Source: Hygrocybe punicea (Eukaryota > Basidiomycota > Agaricomycetes > Agaricales > Hygrophoraceae). Taken from it: a DNA stretch of 64,000 nucleotides. This document shows positions 11,315 through 24,100 of this stretch, in pieces. The notes beneath the pieces were generated by a model. The model was not told the origin of the DNA and made no database searches. It worked only from the letters and a program-made list of their open reading frames with translations. The first letter of the stretch is position 1; every line of letters starts with the position of its first letter. The stretch covers positions 434,001-498,000 of the forward strand of contig OY744461.1 in NCBI GenBank assembly GCA_963556145.1, written 5' to 3'. The translations under genes and the position numbers were made by a program.

Positions 11315-12914
11315 TTACAAAGTCCCTTCAAGCGCCTGCCAGCACAGTGTGTTCGACATACATTTTATGGATACAAGATGGGCCTCATGGACGACATCGA
11401 GTTTGAAGATCATGATTTCCCTATAACACCAATGCATGCCGCAACCAACAGGGTTCAACCTTCACCTCACGGTGGAAACCAGGAGTGTCTTTCTGGACTG
11501 AATCTACTTGCTTCAGTTGCAAGGACCCCAGGTCTGTAACCATCTAGTTTTTTTCTATGCTGCTTATCACCATTGCAGCAACAAGGAGCCGGCTTGGGCC
11601 TCAACTTAATACCAGAAGCCCCAGCTTACACTCTCCAAGCGTGCTTCACTGCCGGCAATGGGAGCCTGAATTGCAGTCTTGGTCCAAGAACCAAAAACTT
11701 CATTTTGCGGAGTTTGCTGAACAAGTCTGCGTTGAATATGATGTGCCTACAGCAGAAAAGGACAACATCGTCACCAAAAGCCAAGTAAGCGCATCTGAAT
11801 TTAATTTTCAAGCTGCTTCTAAATTACCAGCTTTGCACACATGAATTGATAATCACTCTCTATGCGAGGTTGGCATGCGATCAAGGGCAGGCATTGGATA
11901 TGTCAGGGCAGGCCTGGTTAAAGTCTCCCCAGTTCAAGGCAAGTGGCAACCATTGACCCGAACTGGCGTCAATTATTCCCTGTCACAGGAACACATCACC
12001 GCAAAGCTCTACACAATATTACTGGACCCTGGCCCCTCCAGCTACAAGACTGGCCTTCTTTCGTGCTGCCTGGTGAGCTCACCGTCTCTCAACATCATTA
12101 ATTAACAAATCTCTTTTGACATTATAGCATCACATTCGTCTCCACCCCAATCAATACTGCATACCAAAGGAAATCCATGACTTCATCCCATTGAAGGCAT
12201 TTGCAACTCACCTCAGCAAGTGTCTCGCATCTTGCCGTGCTGAAATCAAATGGAAGGTACAGTTATTCCTAGCCTGGCAGCCCACCCCTACTTATCATAA
12301 ATTGGCCAAATATAGCTTCTCCTAGCTTGGGATAAGAAGAAAGACATTTACGCTGTTGTCAGGTCACTCATCGGCACATTGGGAATCTCAGTTACTGACA
12401 CTATGTGGGGCCGCTGGGCTTGGGTTGTAAGCATACCTCATTCGTCTGCCCATGCAAACTAATATATCTGATATTTTTAGCAAATTAAACTTGTTGACTA
12501 TCAAGATGCCGTGAACAAGAATGAGAAACGCGAGAAACACTTCTGGGACTGGATTGACGAAACGCTTGAACAGTGCCGAGCACAGTACAAGGAAACCCCA
12601 GAGCCTGAATGGTCTAAACGGGTCAGCCAGTGCGTGTGCGACATTTACCATTTGCACAGTATTGATGATGTTATAATAGTGTATTTGAACTAACACTGAA
12701 GAAACACCACAAACTACGTCCTCCAAAGAAACGACCCGCTTCAAATGAATCTATCCCTGCATGGCAGTGCAAGATATCAAATGCAATTCAGGAGATGGAA
12801 GGTTATTCGGATACCGATTTGACTCATCTCGAGGCAGATGATGCCGATGACAAAGACCTGAATGCGGCTATTGCAGAGGAGGAGAATGCTGGAGGAGCTT
12901 TGACATCTAGCTAG
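11315..12914 (+). CDS. Hypothetical multi-exon protein, probably degraded
   Basis: Successive short coding segments connect through plausible introns. The region 11315-11530 (MGLMDDIEFEDHDFP) is followed by 11640-11785, then 11870-12070 (a basic stretch, RAGIGYVRAGLVKV), 12128-12257, 12315-12430, 12481-12690 (HFWDWIDETLEQCRAQ) and an acidic C-terminal segment ending at a stop at 12912-12914. It resembles an Agaricomycete family of unknown function that I have seen next to transposons. There is no catalytic motif, signal peptide or membrane segment. Continuity is broken near 12690 by a stop before the KKHHKLRPPKKRP segment, so either an intron is missed or the copy is dead. No function is proposed. 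Confidence 0.4.
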
Positions 12915-12919
12915 TGGTA

Positions 12920-14810
12920 GTTCACTGCATCCATGTATTTTTTTACCCCTTCGTATATATACACATTCCTGCCCCCAAATGCACCAGCAACCTTCAACAA
13001 GAAAATTATACTAGAATCCTTCATGTTCAGCTCTTGACTGTCCAACATCAATCCCTTATTTGCCATATGTACTAGACCTGACATGGGAAGCTGATATCCA
13101 ATCTATGTCGATCTTCTACACTCATGCCTTGCGGCGAAGCCCGAATATCAGACAGATGCTGCCCTTTTTATATAGAAGCCTGGCTGGACCTGACTCACTT
13201 TGGCTTCTTAGCTCACATGGTTGGTTTGGGATGACCAAGCCAACGGTGGTGTAGAGGACAGGAATAGTGTTGAACATTGACACAGAGAGTTTCCATCAAA
13301 AAAGGAAACCACCACAAGAATATTCAGAAAACAATTACAATGAGCTCAACAATTATTCTAAAAGCTTGATTGTCATGAGAAATGCTATAAATTCACATGA
13401 AAAAAAGTCAGCAGCCCTGTGGATGGGGGAAGTATTTCAATTGGCTCACATTGCCCAAAATGGATCATCACAATGTGGGATTTGCTGTTTACACCTGCCA
13501 TTGCTATGCAGGGTAGCAGTGTGGTTACTGGTCATGGTTGTGGTGATGGTCATCATGGTCTTCATTGCTGTGGCCTTCTACATTGTTGTTGTTGTTGTGG
13601 TGGTGGTGGTGGTGGTTGTCATTGTCATTGTCACAATTGCAGTCATCATTGTGGGTAAAATGTAGCATTCAAGTTATCTAAAATAATGAAATCAACACTA
13701 AGTAAATAGCAAAATAACATGCCTGAGCCCTTGGGTGCACTTACCTGTGGAAACCTGGAAACCACAAACAGGTACAATTTTGACAGTGTGCAAGTTGACA
13801 CACCATACCTGAACCCATGTTACCTGTTTTGGAAAACTGGCAGATAAACCTGTACCCATGCTATTCCCTATAGACAAGTGGAAAAATGGTGGAAACAATC
13901 CTTCTGAGCAAAAGCAACAAAGTTCATTCCTAGGCTGTCTTATCTCTATAAATGCTGATGACAGTTGTCATAACAATGAAGACATTGCCCACAAATGGCT
14001 CCTAACACTGTTGCACCTCCTGCAGCAGCTTAAACATCATCCAATTCTGCAGTCGCAGACATGCAGGTAAGCAATCACTTTTATTCCAAATGAAGTGTTC
14101 TAGTGGGAGATTTCTAAGGAACCTTTATGCTAAGGATTATTGCAATGACAAGGTCATCATGAAGGCCAAAGTCAAGGAGAAATAGAATAGTCTAGACAAT
14201 GCAACAAGAAGTGTATGTGCCCACAAGTAATATACATTACTGGAATTATGTGGAATCCACCACTCAAGCAGAGAATTATCTGGACTAATTAGTAATATTG
14301 TTAGTAAGCATTAGGAATATTCTAGCATATATTCCCTAGTATAAAAGGACTCTGTATGTACTCTGTCTATAGTCTTATGCCAATAACCATAGTTTTCAAC
14401 ATACATGCAGCCTCTCTAACTATTCTTCATATTATACAGCATTACATGGACCTCTCAGACAAGATAAAGAAGAATTTCAAGGAAGCGAAGGTGAAATTGA
14501 TGTTGGCAGCAATGGATAACATAATATGGACTGGGGGAGGGGTGGGAGGGCAAGGAGCAGCTGGGCAGGGGGAATGGGATGGTGGAGTGAGGGGCAATGG
14601 AGGCAGGACAAGGGGAACATGGAATAGACACCAGATGATTGCAAGACATGTGAATTGATACAAATACTATCAAAAGATTTCCTCAATCAATGCCAATCAA
14701 AAACCATACACCCCACAGCCAAACCCATATCTCAAATGAAACAATACATGAAAATATCTACAAATCACTGACAAAATGTCCTATTCTCACTGGGCTTCAA
14801 GAACAGAATT
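12920..14810. other. Gene-poor stretch with simple repeat
   Basis: No supported gene. A GTT/GTG low-complexity run lies at about 13578-13640, and a purine-rich GGGAGG/GGGGCAATGG stretch at 14525-14620. Short ORFs (13267-13665, 14356-14658) follow those composition biases. Confidence 0.5.
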
Positions 14811-14817
14811 CTACTAG

Positions 14818-16685
14818 CTAGTTGTTGTACAAACTCCAGCTGTATCTCATGTCATCAACAAAACCTCCCACCTCACCTTGTGTGATTAAACGAATCTTAC
14901 CCGCTTCTTCCATGGTCCTGATGATTTTTTCGAGCTTATCAACAGCATGTGTGGGTGGAGCAGGTCTACCTTCCAGCATCATTTTATTAAGGAAGGATGA
15001 CAGACTGTGCAGCTCGCAAGAGGAGACAGAAGGATTCCCCACCACACCCCCCTCATCTACGTCCATTTCTCCTTTGATGGGTTGCGGCTCTGGAGATACA
15101 GCTGCCAATCGCCAGAATCCATAGAGATTGTCCCGAATTGGGTACTGGTTGTATCTGAGTGCAAAGGTCCAGCCCTCTCCACGGAAAGCAGTTCGGGAGA
15201 TCAGTGGAAACATAGTGACACTCCATTGGTTCCATGGGCCTTTCCTCGGTACCCCGGCGAGTGCGGATTGCGCTGACATTGACTGTTGTAAATATGCGGT
15301 TATATACTGGCCTACCAAACTTCCAAGGATATCGGTAAGCGCCTAGACAATGGTGGAAGGTGTGAAGAAAGGGACAGAACAGGTGGTGACAGGCCTGTTG
15401 CGAGCCTCGACTCCCACATAGGTAAAAGCACTCTTGTATGGGGCTTCAGTTGCGAAGCGAAGGAACGCAGGGTGGATGATTGCCTCCATGTAATATAAGA
15501 GTTTTGTTTCCGTGCCGATCAGATGATACATATCAGCATCTGAGATGGCAGTACAACCGAGAAGAACAATTCGCTTGATGTTGGGGAAGGCGGAAAGTAT
15601 GTCACGGAAGGTTTGGATCGTGATGCTAGTGTTGTATGACAAGTTCAACACTTCGAAACCCTTGACACCCGTGGCCAGTTCGATCAATTGTTCAGAGGAG
15701 AGATGGAAGTAGGATAGATCTAGCACCGCATCATTCGACCGTTCTAAAATGCGGGCCAATAGGTTTAACCCAGAATCAGGAAAGGGTGATTGCTCCTGAA
15801 GAATTTGCTTGATGGCATCTGCTTTTGCCGGCAACCAGATTATATTTTCAATGTCGGTTGTGTCACCACTCATGAGTGCATTCCTAACAGCGGGTCCAAT
15901 GGATAGATCAACTAGGGTAGGGATGGTGGTGGTGATGGTTGGTGGGATGGTGGTGGTGATGGTCGGCGAAGTAGAATCAGAAGAACCTTCGTATTCAGCA
16001 GGCCAAGCTTCAACCAGCATATCCAAAGTCATCATTCTCTGCCCTTGAAGCATGGCAATTTTCTTTAACGCGTTTTCTTCGCGACACCGAATGTCATCTG
16101 TCATTGCTGAGGCATCGGGCACTGGATAGTAGCTGCGGATATAGTCTTCAGCTGAAATAGGAATCCGTTTGCCCAGTTTTACAAAGCAGTAAGCGGGGGA
16201 CATGGGATTTGTAATGTCAATGACCGATATACCATCATTGTTGTCTGAAAAGGAGACATGGATCCGGTCGAATCATACAGCATTAGTAGAACAGGTTGGG
16301 GCTCACCACCATCTGCACTCCCCATATCAGCAGGTAAAATGTCGTTTCTGAACGAAACACCACTGGCATAAATGTTATTTATATCGCTGATATCAAGCGC
16401 CCAGGTTGTTGCGAGTAGGAAGGCGATGTAAGGACAGGGGACCCGCGGAAGGATGGGTTGTTGCTTCCATCGACCATATTTTCCGTCGAGACCGCGAAGT
16501 TCTGCCCTTATAATGTCTGCGTTATCCCTTTGCTTTATCAGTGTAAGGAAGCGATGAGTGGCCGCCAATGGGAGACTTCCATAACACCACTGGTGATGAA
16601 AGGCAGCCACGCATCGGTACTTGGCCGTGGACTGGCCATGGGGTCGGATTCGAGCGATTGCGAAAGCTTGGTGCCTTTGACCCAT
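14818..16685 (-). CDS. Conserved basidiomycete protein with LRR-like segment
   Basis: Three exons on the minus strand (16685-16307, 16244-15418, 15342-14818) give a 576-residue protein starting MGQRHQAFAIARI. Intron 1 has GTGAGC, a TACTAAT-like branch site and TTTTCAG. Intron 2 (donor GTGGGA) is needed because the unspliced frame hits TAG at 15345-15343, which is itself a good acceptor after a long pyrimidine tract. The N-terminal third (RCVAAFHHQWCYG, ILPADMG) is a motif set I remember from a basidiomycete family of unknown function. Residues about 225-310 show leucine-rich periodicity (VLDLSYFHLSSEQL, FEVLNLSYN, IKRIVLLGCTAISD), typical of F-box/LRR-like proteins. No signal peptide is seen. 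The function is unknown, perhaps protein-protein interaction. Confidence 0.65.
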
Positions 16686-16789
16686 CTTCAAGTTGTAGAT
16701 GATGAAACCAGAATAAAGGGGCCGCTGAACTCTGCGAAGGGATTACGTGACATGCGTGACTCATTTCCCAGTCGGTCTTACATGTGCAC

Positions 16790-17740
16790 TCATCCTACAC
16801 TGGTGTTCGATTGGTCATCCCAAATCAGCCATGTGACCTGAGAGGCTGAGGTGGGCCAGATCCAGCCATGCTGCCATACAAAAAAGGCAGCGTCTGTCCG
16901 ATATCCAGGGTTTGCCACACGGCATCGACGTGAAAGTTCTATGTAGATTTGATATAGAACTTTATAGACCACCAAATCAGGAAACGTGATTATTGCACAA
17001 TTTCTGGTACTATATACAGGCCAGTTACACCAAATCTCCTCCTGCTCTGGCGGCACTCAGCCCATCATCCTCTGTGTTAAAAGAAGTCAATCAGTGTAGA
17101 AGAGTAAAGGAAAATAGTAAAAGGGGATGTACTTGCCATTCTTTATCCTGGTAGTGTAGAGGAATGGCGGAGAGAGACGACGTGGTTGAGAATAAGTTGA
17201 ACATGGTGAAGGTTCAAAATTTGGGCTCGGAGTTGTGACGGAGTTTGAATATATCACCTTGTTTCGCCAAGTCCTTCCACAATTTTCGCTAAGTCCTTCC
17301 ATGACATCAAATATACATGGAATCGATGTTGACCCGACATTGAGCTGTCAGTGATCGGTCCAGCCCAAGATTTGGCGCTGGGCCATACTTAAATTTGATC
17401 AAAATTATATAAGTAAAGAAGTCGATCTGTGATGACCATGAATACAATGTCATTTTCATCACCTTCTATCCACTGCCAAATTTAGATTGGGTTTGCAGTG
17501 GGATCAGAAATAAATTTCATCTATTTCTAGCGCTGCCTTTTTTAGGTCCCAGGGACGCTGTGAGCCAAACGGCGGTGTACATATCTCTTATCAAATTTAT
17601 TTGTTTGTTCATTGGGGTCACAGACCGCTGCGCCAGTTCCCGCAGTTCGCAGTTCCCGCAGTTCGCAGTCATCACCTTGTCTAACTTGTATTATTAATAA
17701 TAATGAGAACAAGATCGCAATTTTATCATTCCTTCCCTGC
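16790..17740. other. Intergenic region
   Basis: The short minus-strand ORFs (16790-17056, 17087-17302) have no motif support. CAGTTCGCAGTTCCCG is repeated at 17635-17670 just upstream of the next gene, within its likely promoter or leader. Confidence 0.4.
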
Positions 17741-17743
17741 GCC

Positions 17744-18776
17744 ATGATTCCCCTTGCTGTTGGGGCAGTGGTAATCGCATTCTACTTCCCCGTCGCCATT
17801 TTCACCTTCTATCTCTCCTTACGCAAGGCCGCAGGATATATATTTTTACTCGTGTTGACGATCAGTGAGGGTCATCGTCTCCAAGTCCGTAAGGTTACTG
17901 AAATGCAGTTCTAGTTCGATTTGTAGAGGGAGCTTTACTCACAGCTGCTCAAGCTCAAGTGGTTCCAACCACGGCAGACTCTCTCTTCAATGCCGTGTAC
18001 ATCCTCGATTCTGCTGGATTAACTGTGCTCTTCCTGGCAATACTGGGTTTTCTTGGCCTCGCGTATGTGTCATACTTCTCGCTGAACAAACCCCATGGCA
18101 TCTTATCACCCTCATCAAAAATTCCAGTCGCAGGAGGGGTGCGAGCGATAGTGCAGGGATGTCACGCGTGTTCTTGACTTCACCAACTGCGCCTGTGTCT
18201 TCATTTCTGGCCCTTGTTACACTCATTGCATTTTGCTTAGCTGCGATATCTGCCAAAACAAATGGGGCCAGTGAAAGCCATAAACTGCGAGAAGTCAGTG
18301 CCGTTATGTTCGCGGTTGTCTACGCCCTACTAGTTGTAGTTCACCTGATCCATCAAGTGTATTACTGCGACACCCGTCGTCGCGTCGATGATCGCGGGAT
18401 GTCGGTATGATACGTTTCACCTTCCGGCGACAACCTACTGATTTGCGTCTTTTTTTTTGTCTAGCTTCTCATTTTATTCACCTTCCTAATACCCTTCCTT
18501 GTAGTTCGCGTCACATACCACGTTCTCTCAGCATATTCGGTGACTGAACCCCGTTTTGGTCGATTCAACAGCATTACGGGCGATTGGAGGCTGTTCCTTG
18601 GCATGTCATTGATCATGGAATACGTCGTGGTTCTCTTCTACGATGTTTGTTTCTTACCTGTCTATCTTTTCTATGGATCTTCGTTCTAGTTCCTGAAATA
18701 TATATTGGGGGTTTTCACATCGAATGAATCCATGGCAAATTCACCTTTCTACGAACTCCAACTTGTGCTAGCTTGA
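17744..18776 (+). CDS. DUF7702-like multi-pass membrane protein
   Basis: Five exons (17744-17864, 17927-18062, 18134-18404, 18465-18644, 18690-18776) keep phase throughout and give 264 residues, the length usual for fungal DUF7702-type proteins. The hydropathy shows about seven helices: the N-terminal AVGAVVIAFYFPVAIFTFYL, then GYIFLLVLTI, AGLTVLFLAILGFLGLA, SSFLALVTLIAFCLAAI, VMFAVVYALLVVVHLI, LLILFTFLIPFLVV and LGMSLIMEYVVVLFY. The start is the first ATG before the first helix. This architecture, with a RVTYH-like turn and a WRLFLGM segment before the last helix, is what I recall for the family. Its function is uncharacterised. It lies in the host-gene part of the window and looks intact. 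Confidence 0.7.
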
Positions 18777-18955
18777 CATCCACGCGAGTCTGACATATCT
18801 CAATGGAAGGAATAGTTGTCAAGGCAAAGAACAGCCAGAAAGTGTTCTCAGTTTCACAGAAATACGTCTACAATAATAATAATAAAACCGCAGTTGACGC
18901 CGTCACCAGGAAACAGCCTTGATCAGTCTCACTGCATTCCGGCTAGGTATCTAGT

Positions 18956-19119
18956 TTAGAAGGTGAGATTTATTGCATGATGGTCTTTGATGCTCGGTGC
19001 AAGGGCGGCCAGATTGTTCGGGGCGGCGGAGGGAACACAGTTGGGGATACGGTAGTGTGGAGACGTCGGGGGTGTGGAGAAGATGGGGATTCCCTCAGTC
19101 TTGTCGGGATAAGTGAGAC
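18956..19119 (-). CDS. Possible C-terminal exon of a minus-strand gene
   Basis: After a good acceptor (CATCCAG), a frame of about 54 codons runs to TAA at 18958-18956. Composition is protein-like (YPDKTEGIPIFSTPP, SAAPNNLAALAPSIKDHH). The upstream exon may lie in 19215-19465, where minus-strand frames are open and a GTGAGC donor sits near 19245, but the phases do not join convincingly. No family is recognised. Confidence 0.3.
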
Positions 19120-19882
19120 CTGGATGGATTCAGGTTATGAACACTGATCATGGCAGGTCTGGTAGGGTATATACTTGAAAGCGGTACTTGATACTAGTAT
19201 CGTCGCGAGTTTCATCATCGAATTTTGATACTTCTGGTCAGCTCACCGTAGACTGCTCTGCAATACGATGGGTGGACTGAAAGGCGCAGATGCAGTCCAA
19301 TCGGACTGCCGGACGAGTGCGGCTTGCACACAGAAAGACACGGTACCTCGTCGTCGAACGTACCAACGACAGTTGACAGACATGCATCATGGTCTCCACA
19401 AGGATTCTCGTGTAATTGAGCCCAAGGCCTGGAGGTGGTCAAACCGTATGAGACATGATGCATGATTGTTGATCTAGAAGAGCATACTTCAAATTATCAG
19501 AAGGATAAGTTACGCGATTACGTGACACGCGTACTCACCTTCGCGAAGCTTGGAGGCCATCTGTAATTCCTTGCGTTTTATCCAAGTTTTAATCCGTGCA
19601 TGATACCGCATAGTGGGTTGTTAGACCCAGTTGCTTAAGACGCTTCAGCCTTCGGCCCATGATAATAACGCTGCCTTTCAAGTTTTCCCTTGACGGTCTT
19701 AGTGGCCCGATGGCTGACGCGTGCTCTTCTTTAGCGCCCGCATGTGTTCTTTTCTATCATAGGCGGCTGAGCGCTGAGCGCTGATCTTCCATGTGCTTTT
19801 CACTAGCCTAGATTATAAAACAGACTGCGCTAGCCTACGGCCTACCAGTCACCCTCCAACGTTCTTCTGTCGTCACGAGTAT

Positions 19883-20571
19883 ATGTTTTCCATGCTTTTA
19901 TGGTCGCTGTCTGTGCTTGGTTTCCTCGGTGTCTTCACCCTTCCCTGTGCTGCCGCAGTCGTGGAGAAAGTTTCCGGTGATCTACCATTCAAATTTACGC
20001 TTGCCGCCTTCAACCTCACTTTACCCAACGCTAATGCAACTGGCGCACCCTTGGTCCTTGGCCAAAATGGTGCTATTACCGGCGCCGAATTCGAGGTCAC
20101 CTCAGTGTGTACTCTGTTCCCATTCCGACGAGTCCCTCATTGATCCGTCTCATCTCACAGACCTACGCTTCGTACCCTTTTAACGACTTTCCACAACTAG
20201 CATTGCACGATACCTCGCTTCGTGCTTTCATGACTAACGGACTCTGTATCACCAACGCTACCCAAACCCGCAACGGCGGTACCCTCGGCTGGATCACCAC
20301 CACTTTCGAACCTCCCCCTCCGGCGAAGGGTTACACGGCAATATCTAAACCAAAGAACAATTTCTCCGAACTGGCCTGGGAGGGACGTTCCGACCTATGG
20401 TCGCTATGTCCTTTCGAAGCCGGTGAAGTGAATGTTGTCTACGATGCCGCCGCCGCCGCACCCCCGCTAGCAGGTTGCTATGGTGTGAAGTTGAACATCG
20501 TCCCGATTTGTGAGTTTTTCTTCCATGCCACCATTCTTTTCATTTCGCATTTACTGATTGGTCGCACAGAG
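19883..20571 (+). CDS. Small secreted protein with a stop codon split by an intron
   Basis: Exon 1 (19883-20104) encodes a classic signal peptide (LLWSLSVLGFLGVFTLPCAAA) and then VSGDLPFKFTLAAFNLTLPNANAT. Exon 2 (20161-20509) continues in phase (TYASYPFN...CYGVKLNIVPI). The second intron (20510-20569, GTGAGT...TTTACTGAT...CACAG) leaves one T before it and AG after it, making the stop TAG across the junction: 190 residues. N-glycosylation sequons (NLT, NAT) and a few cysteines fit an extracellular protein. No enzyme motif is seen. If intron 2 is retained, the frame runs on to 20760 with an unrelated tail, which I consider less likely. Confidence 0.6.
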
Positions 20572-20779
20572 AGTGATTCACGGTCAATAACGAAGGACGG
20601 GTCACTGTATCTCATGACAAGATGGCACGCGCGGCTCATATCTAGTGTTTCATTTGGTTCGGAGTATCATACGTACGACGCGGACTCTTTACGTTTTTCA
20701 CACACGGACTTGAAATTATTTGGTTCAAAGTGCAAACAGACTTTTTGGAACAGTCAGTAGACAATATTGAATGACTTGT

Positions 20780-21190
20780 CCTTGTTCACTGATTTTGGAG
20801 GGCCTGGTGTTTTTGATACGAGTACAGTACCACTACCACAGACCTCTCGAGGTTTGACTCGAACTAGACCGCAGTCGCGCCAAGTAAGGAGATGATATAG
20901 CACCTCAGTTCCTTCCGAGGTTCGCTTCCGGACGGGCAGCTATCAACAAACTTAATATTATGCGTCCGCTGGTATTTCCGATGGACCCCAGAAAACAAAC
21001 ACAAAAACAAGATAATAAAATACACCGGTATCTTGACATCCCCATTTTCACCGAAGTCCAGCTATCTCAAAGGCTCGCTCATCAACGAAACTCACCACTG
21101 ATGAGCACATCGTGTTGGGGTCTCCTTGTACTGCAAATGGAAGGAATGGAATGGTCACCAAACGTCAACGCTCGCAAAGAAAAGAAAAAC
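20780..21190. other. Intergenic region between convergent genes
   Basis: This is the 3' flank of the secreted-protein gene (+) and of the NLR-like gene (-). Short ORFs at 20960-21283 have no support. Confidence 0.4.
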
Positions 21191-21196
21191 CTTATG

Positions 21197-24100
21197 TCAA
21201 GCACTGGTCACAAAGGTCACAGCTCCACCCTTACCACCAACAGCAACTGTACCCCCAAATGCAGTGATGTTATTCCCTCGTAAGAAGGCTGGAAGCCAAA
21301 CCAATATTTGTCCAGTCGGATGACGTAGAAAGCCCAGGGGATCAAGAGTAGGTGAGGCAAACGTATCAGATCTTGGTATGGCCAGGTTCTGCGGGGTGGC
21401 AATTTCTTCCCAAATTTGCCTGGGCATTGCATGAACTATGTTAAACAAACACAGAAGTGAAATATCAACATGGTCACTGTACCTGCGTGTGTTGTTATCC
21501 AATCCATCATTAATAAGAGAGCCTGACTTGACATCCCACAAATGTACTGTAGCGTCTATCGAGGTGGATGCCAGCTGGCTCCCATCTGACGAAAAGATGA
21601 CTGATAAAACCACTGAAGTGTGACCCTGGAAAGCAGACCCAATGGCAGCTCCCGTCTCCACATCCCACAGACGTACCGTGTGGTCGGATGATGCGGATGC
21701 CAGCTTGCTCCCATCTGGAGAAAAGACAACCGAATTGATCCCTGAAGTATGACCCTCAAGAGCACACCCAATTACAGCCGCTCTCTCCACATCCCACAAC
21801 CGTACCGTGTCGTCACTTGATGTGGATGCCAGCTTGCTCCCATCAGGCGAAAATATGACTGAAATGATCGCTGAAGTGTGACCCTGGAGAGCAGACCCAA
21901 TGGCGGCCCCCGTCAACACATCCCACAGGCGTACCGTGTTGTCCCATGATGCGGACGCCAGCTTGCTCCCATCTGGCGAGAAGGCAACCAAATCAACCAT
22001 TAAAGTGTGACCCTCGAGAGCAGATCCAATTGCAGCCCCCGTCTCCACATTCCACAGGCGCACCGTGTTGTCGTCTGATGCAGATGCGAGCTTGCTCCCA
22101 TTTGGCGAAAACACTACCGAATTGACCTTTGAGGTGTGACGCTCGAGAGAAGACCCAAGTGCAGCCTCCGTCTCCACAGCCCACAGGCGTAGCGTGTTGT
22201 CGTATGATGCAGATGCCAGCTTTCTCCCATCCGGCGAAAAGACGACTAATCTGACCCTTGAAGTATGACCCTCGAGAGCAGACCCAATTGCAGCCCCCGT
22301 CTCCACGTCCCATAGGCGTACCGTGTTGTCCCATGATGCGGATGCCAGCTTGCTCCCATCTGGCGAAAAGACGACCGAATTGACCCCTGAAGTGTGACCC
22401 TCAAGAGCAGACCGAATTGCAGTCCCCGTCTCCACATCCCACAGCCGCACCGTGTTGTCCCATGATGCGGATGCCAACTTGCTCCCATCTGGCGAAAAGA
22501 CTACCGAACTGACCTCAGCTGACATGTGACCCTGGAGAGCCGACCCAATTGCGACTCCCGTCTCCACATCCCACAGGCGTACTGTGCGGTCGGATGATGC
22601 AGATGCCAGCTTGCTCCCATCTGGCGAAAAGACGACCGAACTGATCCCTGAAGTATGACCCTCAAGAGCACACCCAATTGCAGTGCCCGTCTCCACATTC
22701 CACAACCGTATCGTGCTATCACCTGATCCGGATGCCAGCTTGCTCCCATCTGGCGAAAAGATGACTGAATTGACCACTAAAGTGTGACCCTCGAGAGCAG
22801 ACCCAATGGAAGCCCTCGTCTCCACATCCCAAAGGCGTACCGTGTTGTCGTACGATGAAGATGCCAGCCTCCTCCCATCTGGTGAAAAGACGACCGAATA
22901 GACCGCTGCAGTGTGACCCTCCAGAGCAGACCCAATTGCATCCCCCGTTTCTACGTCCCACAGGCGTACCGTGCTGTCATATGATGCGGATGCCAACTTG
23001 CTCCCATCTGGCGAAAAGACGACTGAATTGACCCATGCCGTGTGACCCTCGAGAGCAAACCCAATTGCAGCCCCTGTCTCCACATCCCACAGGCGTACCG
23101 TGTGGTCGTATGATGCGGATGCCACCTTGCTCCCATCAGGCGAAAACATGACCGAAAAGACAACGTCAGTGTGACCCTCTAGGGTTCGCAAAGAACTCGT
23201 CCATAGTGGGTGGCTGGAAGTCACCACGACCGGCCTCGCGGCTATGTGATAATAACATTGGTAAAGCTTTGATTCCTTTGGTGTCAGGGGTATTGCAGAC
23301 GTGTAAGTATGAAGAGGGCTGAGTGTGATAACACGGCCACAGTTTCTTAAAAGAGACAAGGTGTCATTAATAATTTCGGCAGCTTCGTGAGTGTAGATCG
23401 AATCCTTCTGAAAGCAGGTCAGTTTAGGACAGAAAGACACCAACGCACAGAATTTACCTTCACGTAGCTAGCAAGGATGCGAAGGGAAACTTCAGCATCG
23501 GCAAGCTCATTCAAGATCCCCATAACTTCAATCCAGTACAACAGACTCTTGGTTACAAAGTTGTGGAGATCCTCTCTCAAAGCGGGAACAGGCGTGACGA
23601 TGTCGTTGATATGACTTGCAAAGTAACGACAGGCATAACGCAATGGTGCAGGGATATTGGCTTGAATGCGTTCAGACAGCCCATCCACTTCAGAGATCAA
23701 CAGTGACTCATCGGCAATCCCACATATGTCATATCGCAGACTCCGGTTCATTAAGTCAAGACATCGCTTGGCGAGAATAGCGTTGTATACAGACAAGTCC
23801 ACCCGAACGCTGCTCGCAGCCCGCTGCGTCAAGTAGTCGAAAACGGACTTGTGAAGTAGTCGTATGGCGTCCTTCATATTGGCGTCTATCCTCAGAATCG
23901 GCCTTAGGGAGGAGATGATGTAATAACACGTCGCGAGTTGAATCTCGCGACCATCGATGAGCGTCATTGCCCGTTTGCGCGATTCTGAAGACAAATTCAG
24001 TAAAGTGTTCATGTCCAAATAAGTTAGTGGTGTCTTCAGCGCAACAAGGGACCCGACAACATAGTTCCAATTATTCGCCGGAATTCCTGCATCGTCCCGT

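Noticed and set aside
15343..15345. In-frame TAG in the LRR-like gene as evidence of a pseudogene
   Set aside because: The TAG follows a long pyrimidine tract and acts well as an intron acceptor. Removing 15417-15343 keeps phase 0, so an intron is the simpler reading.
21556..23163. Series of 70-113-codon minus-strand ORFs (MGASWHPHH-type) repeating every 129 bp
   Set aside because: Alternative-frame shadows of the WD40 repeats.
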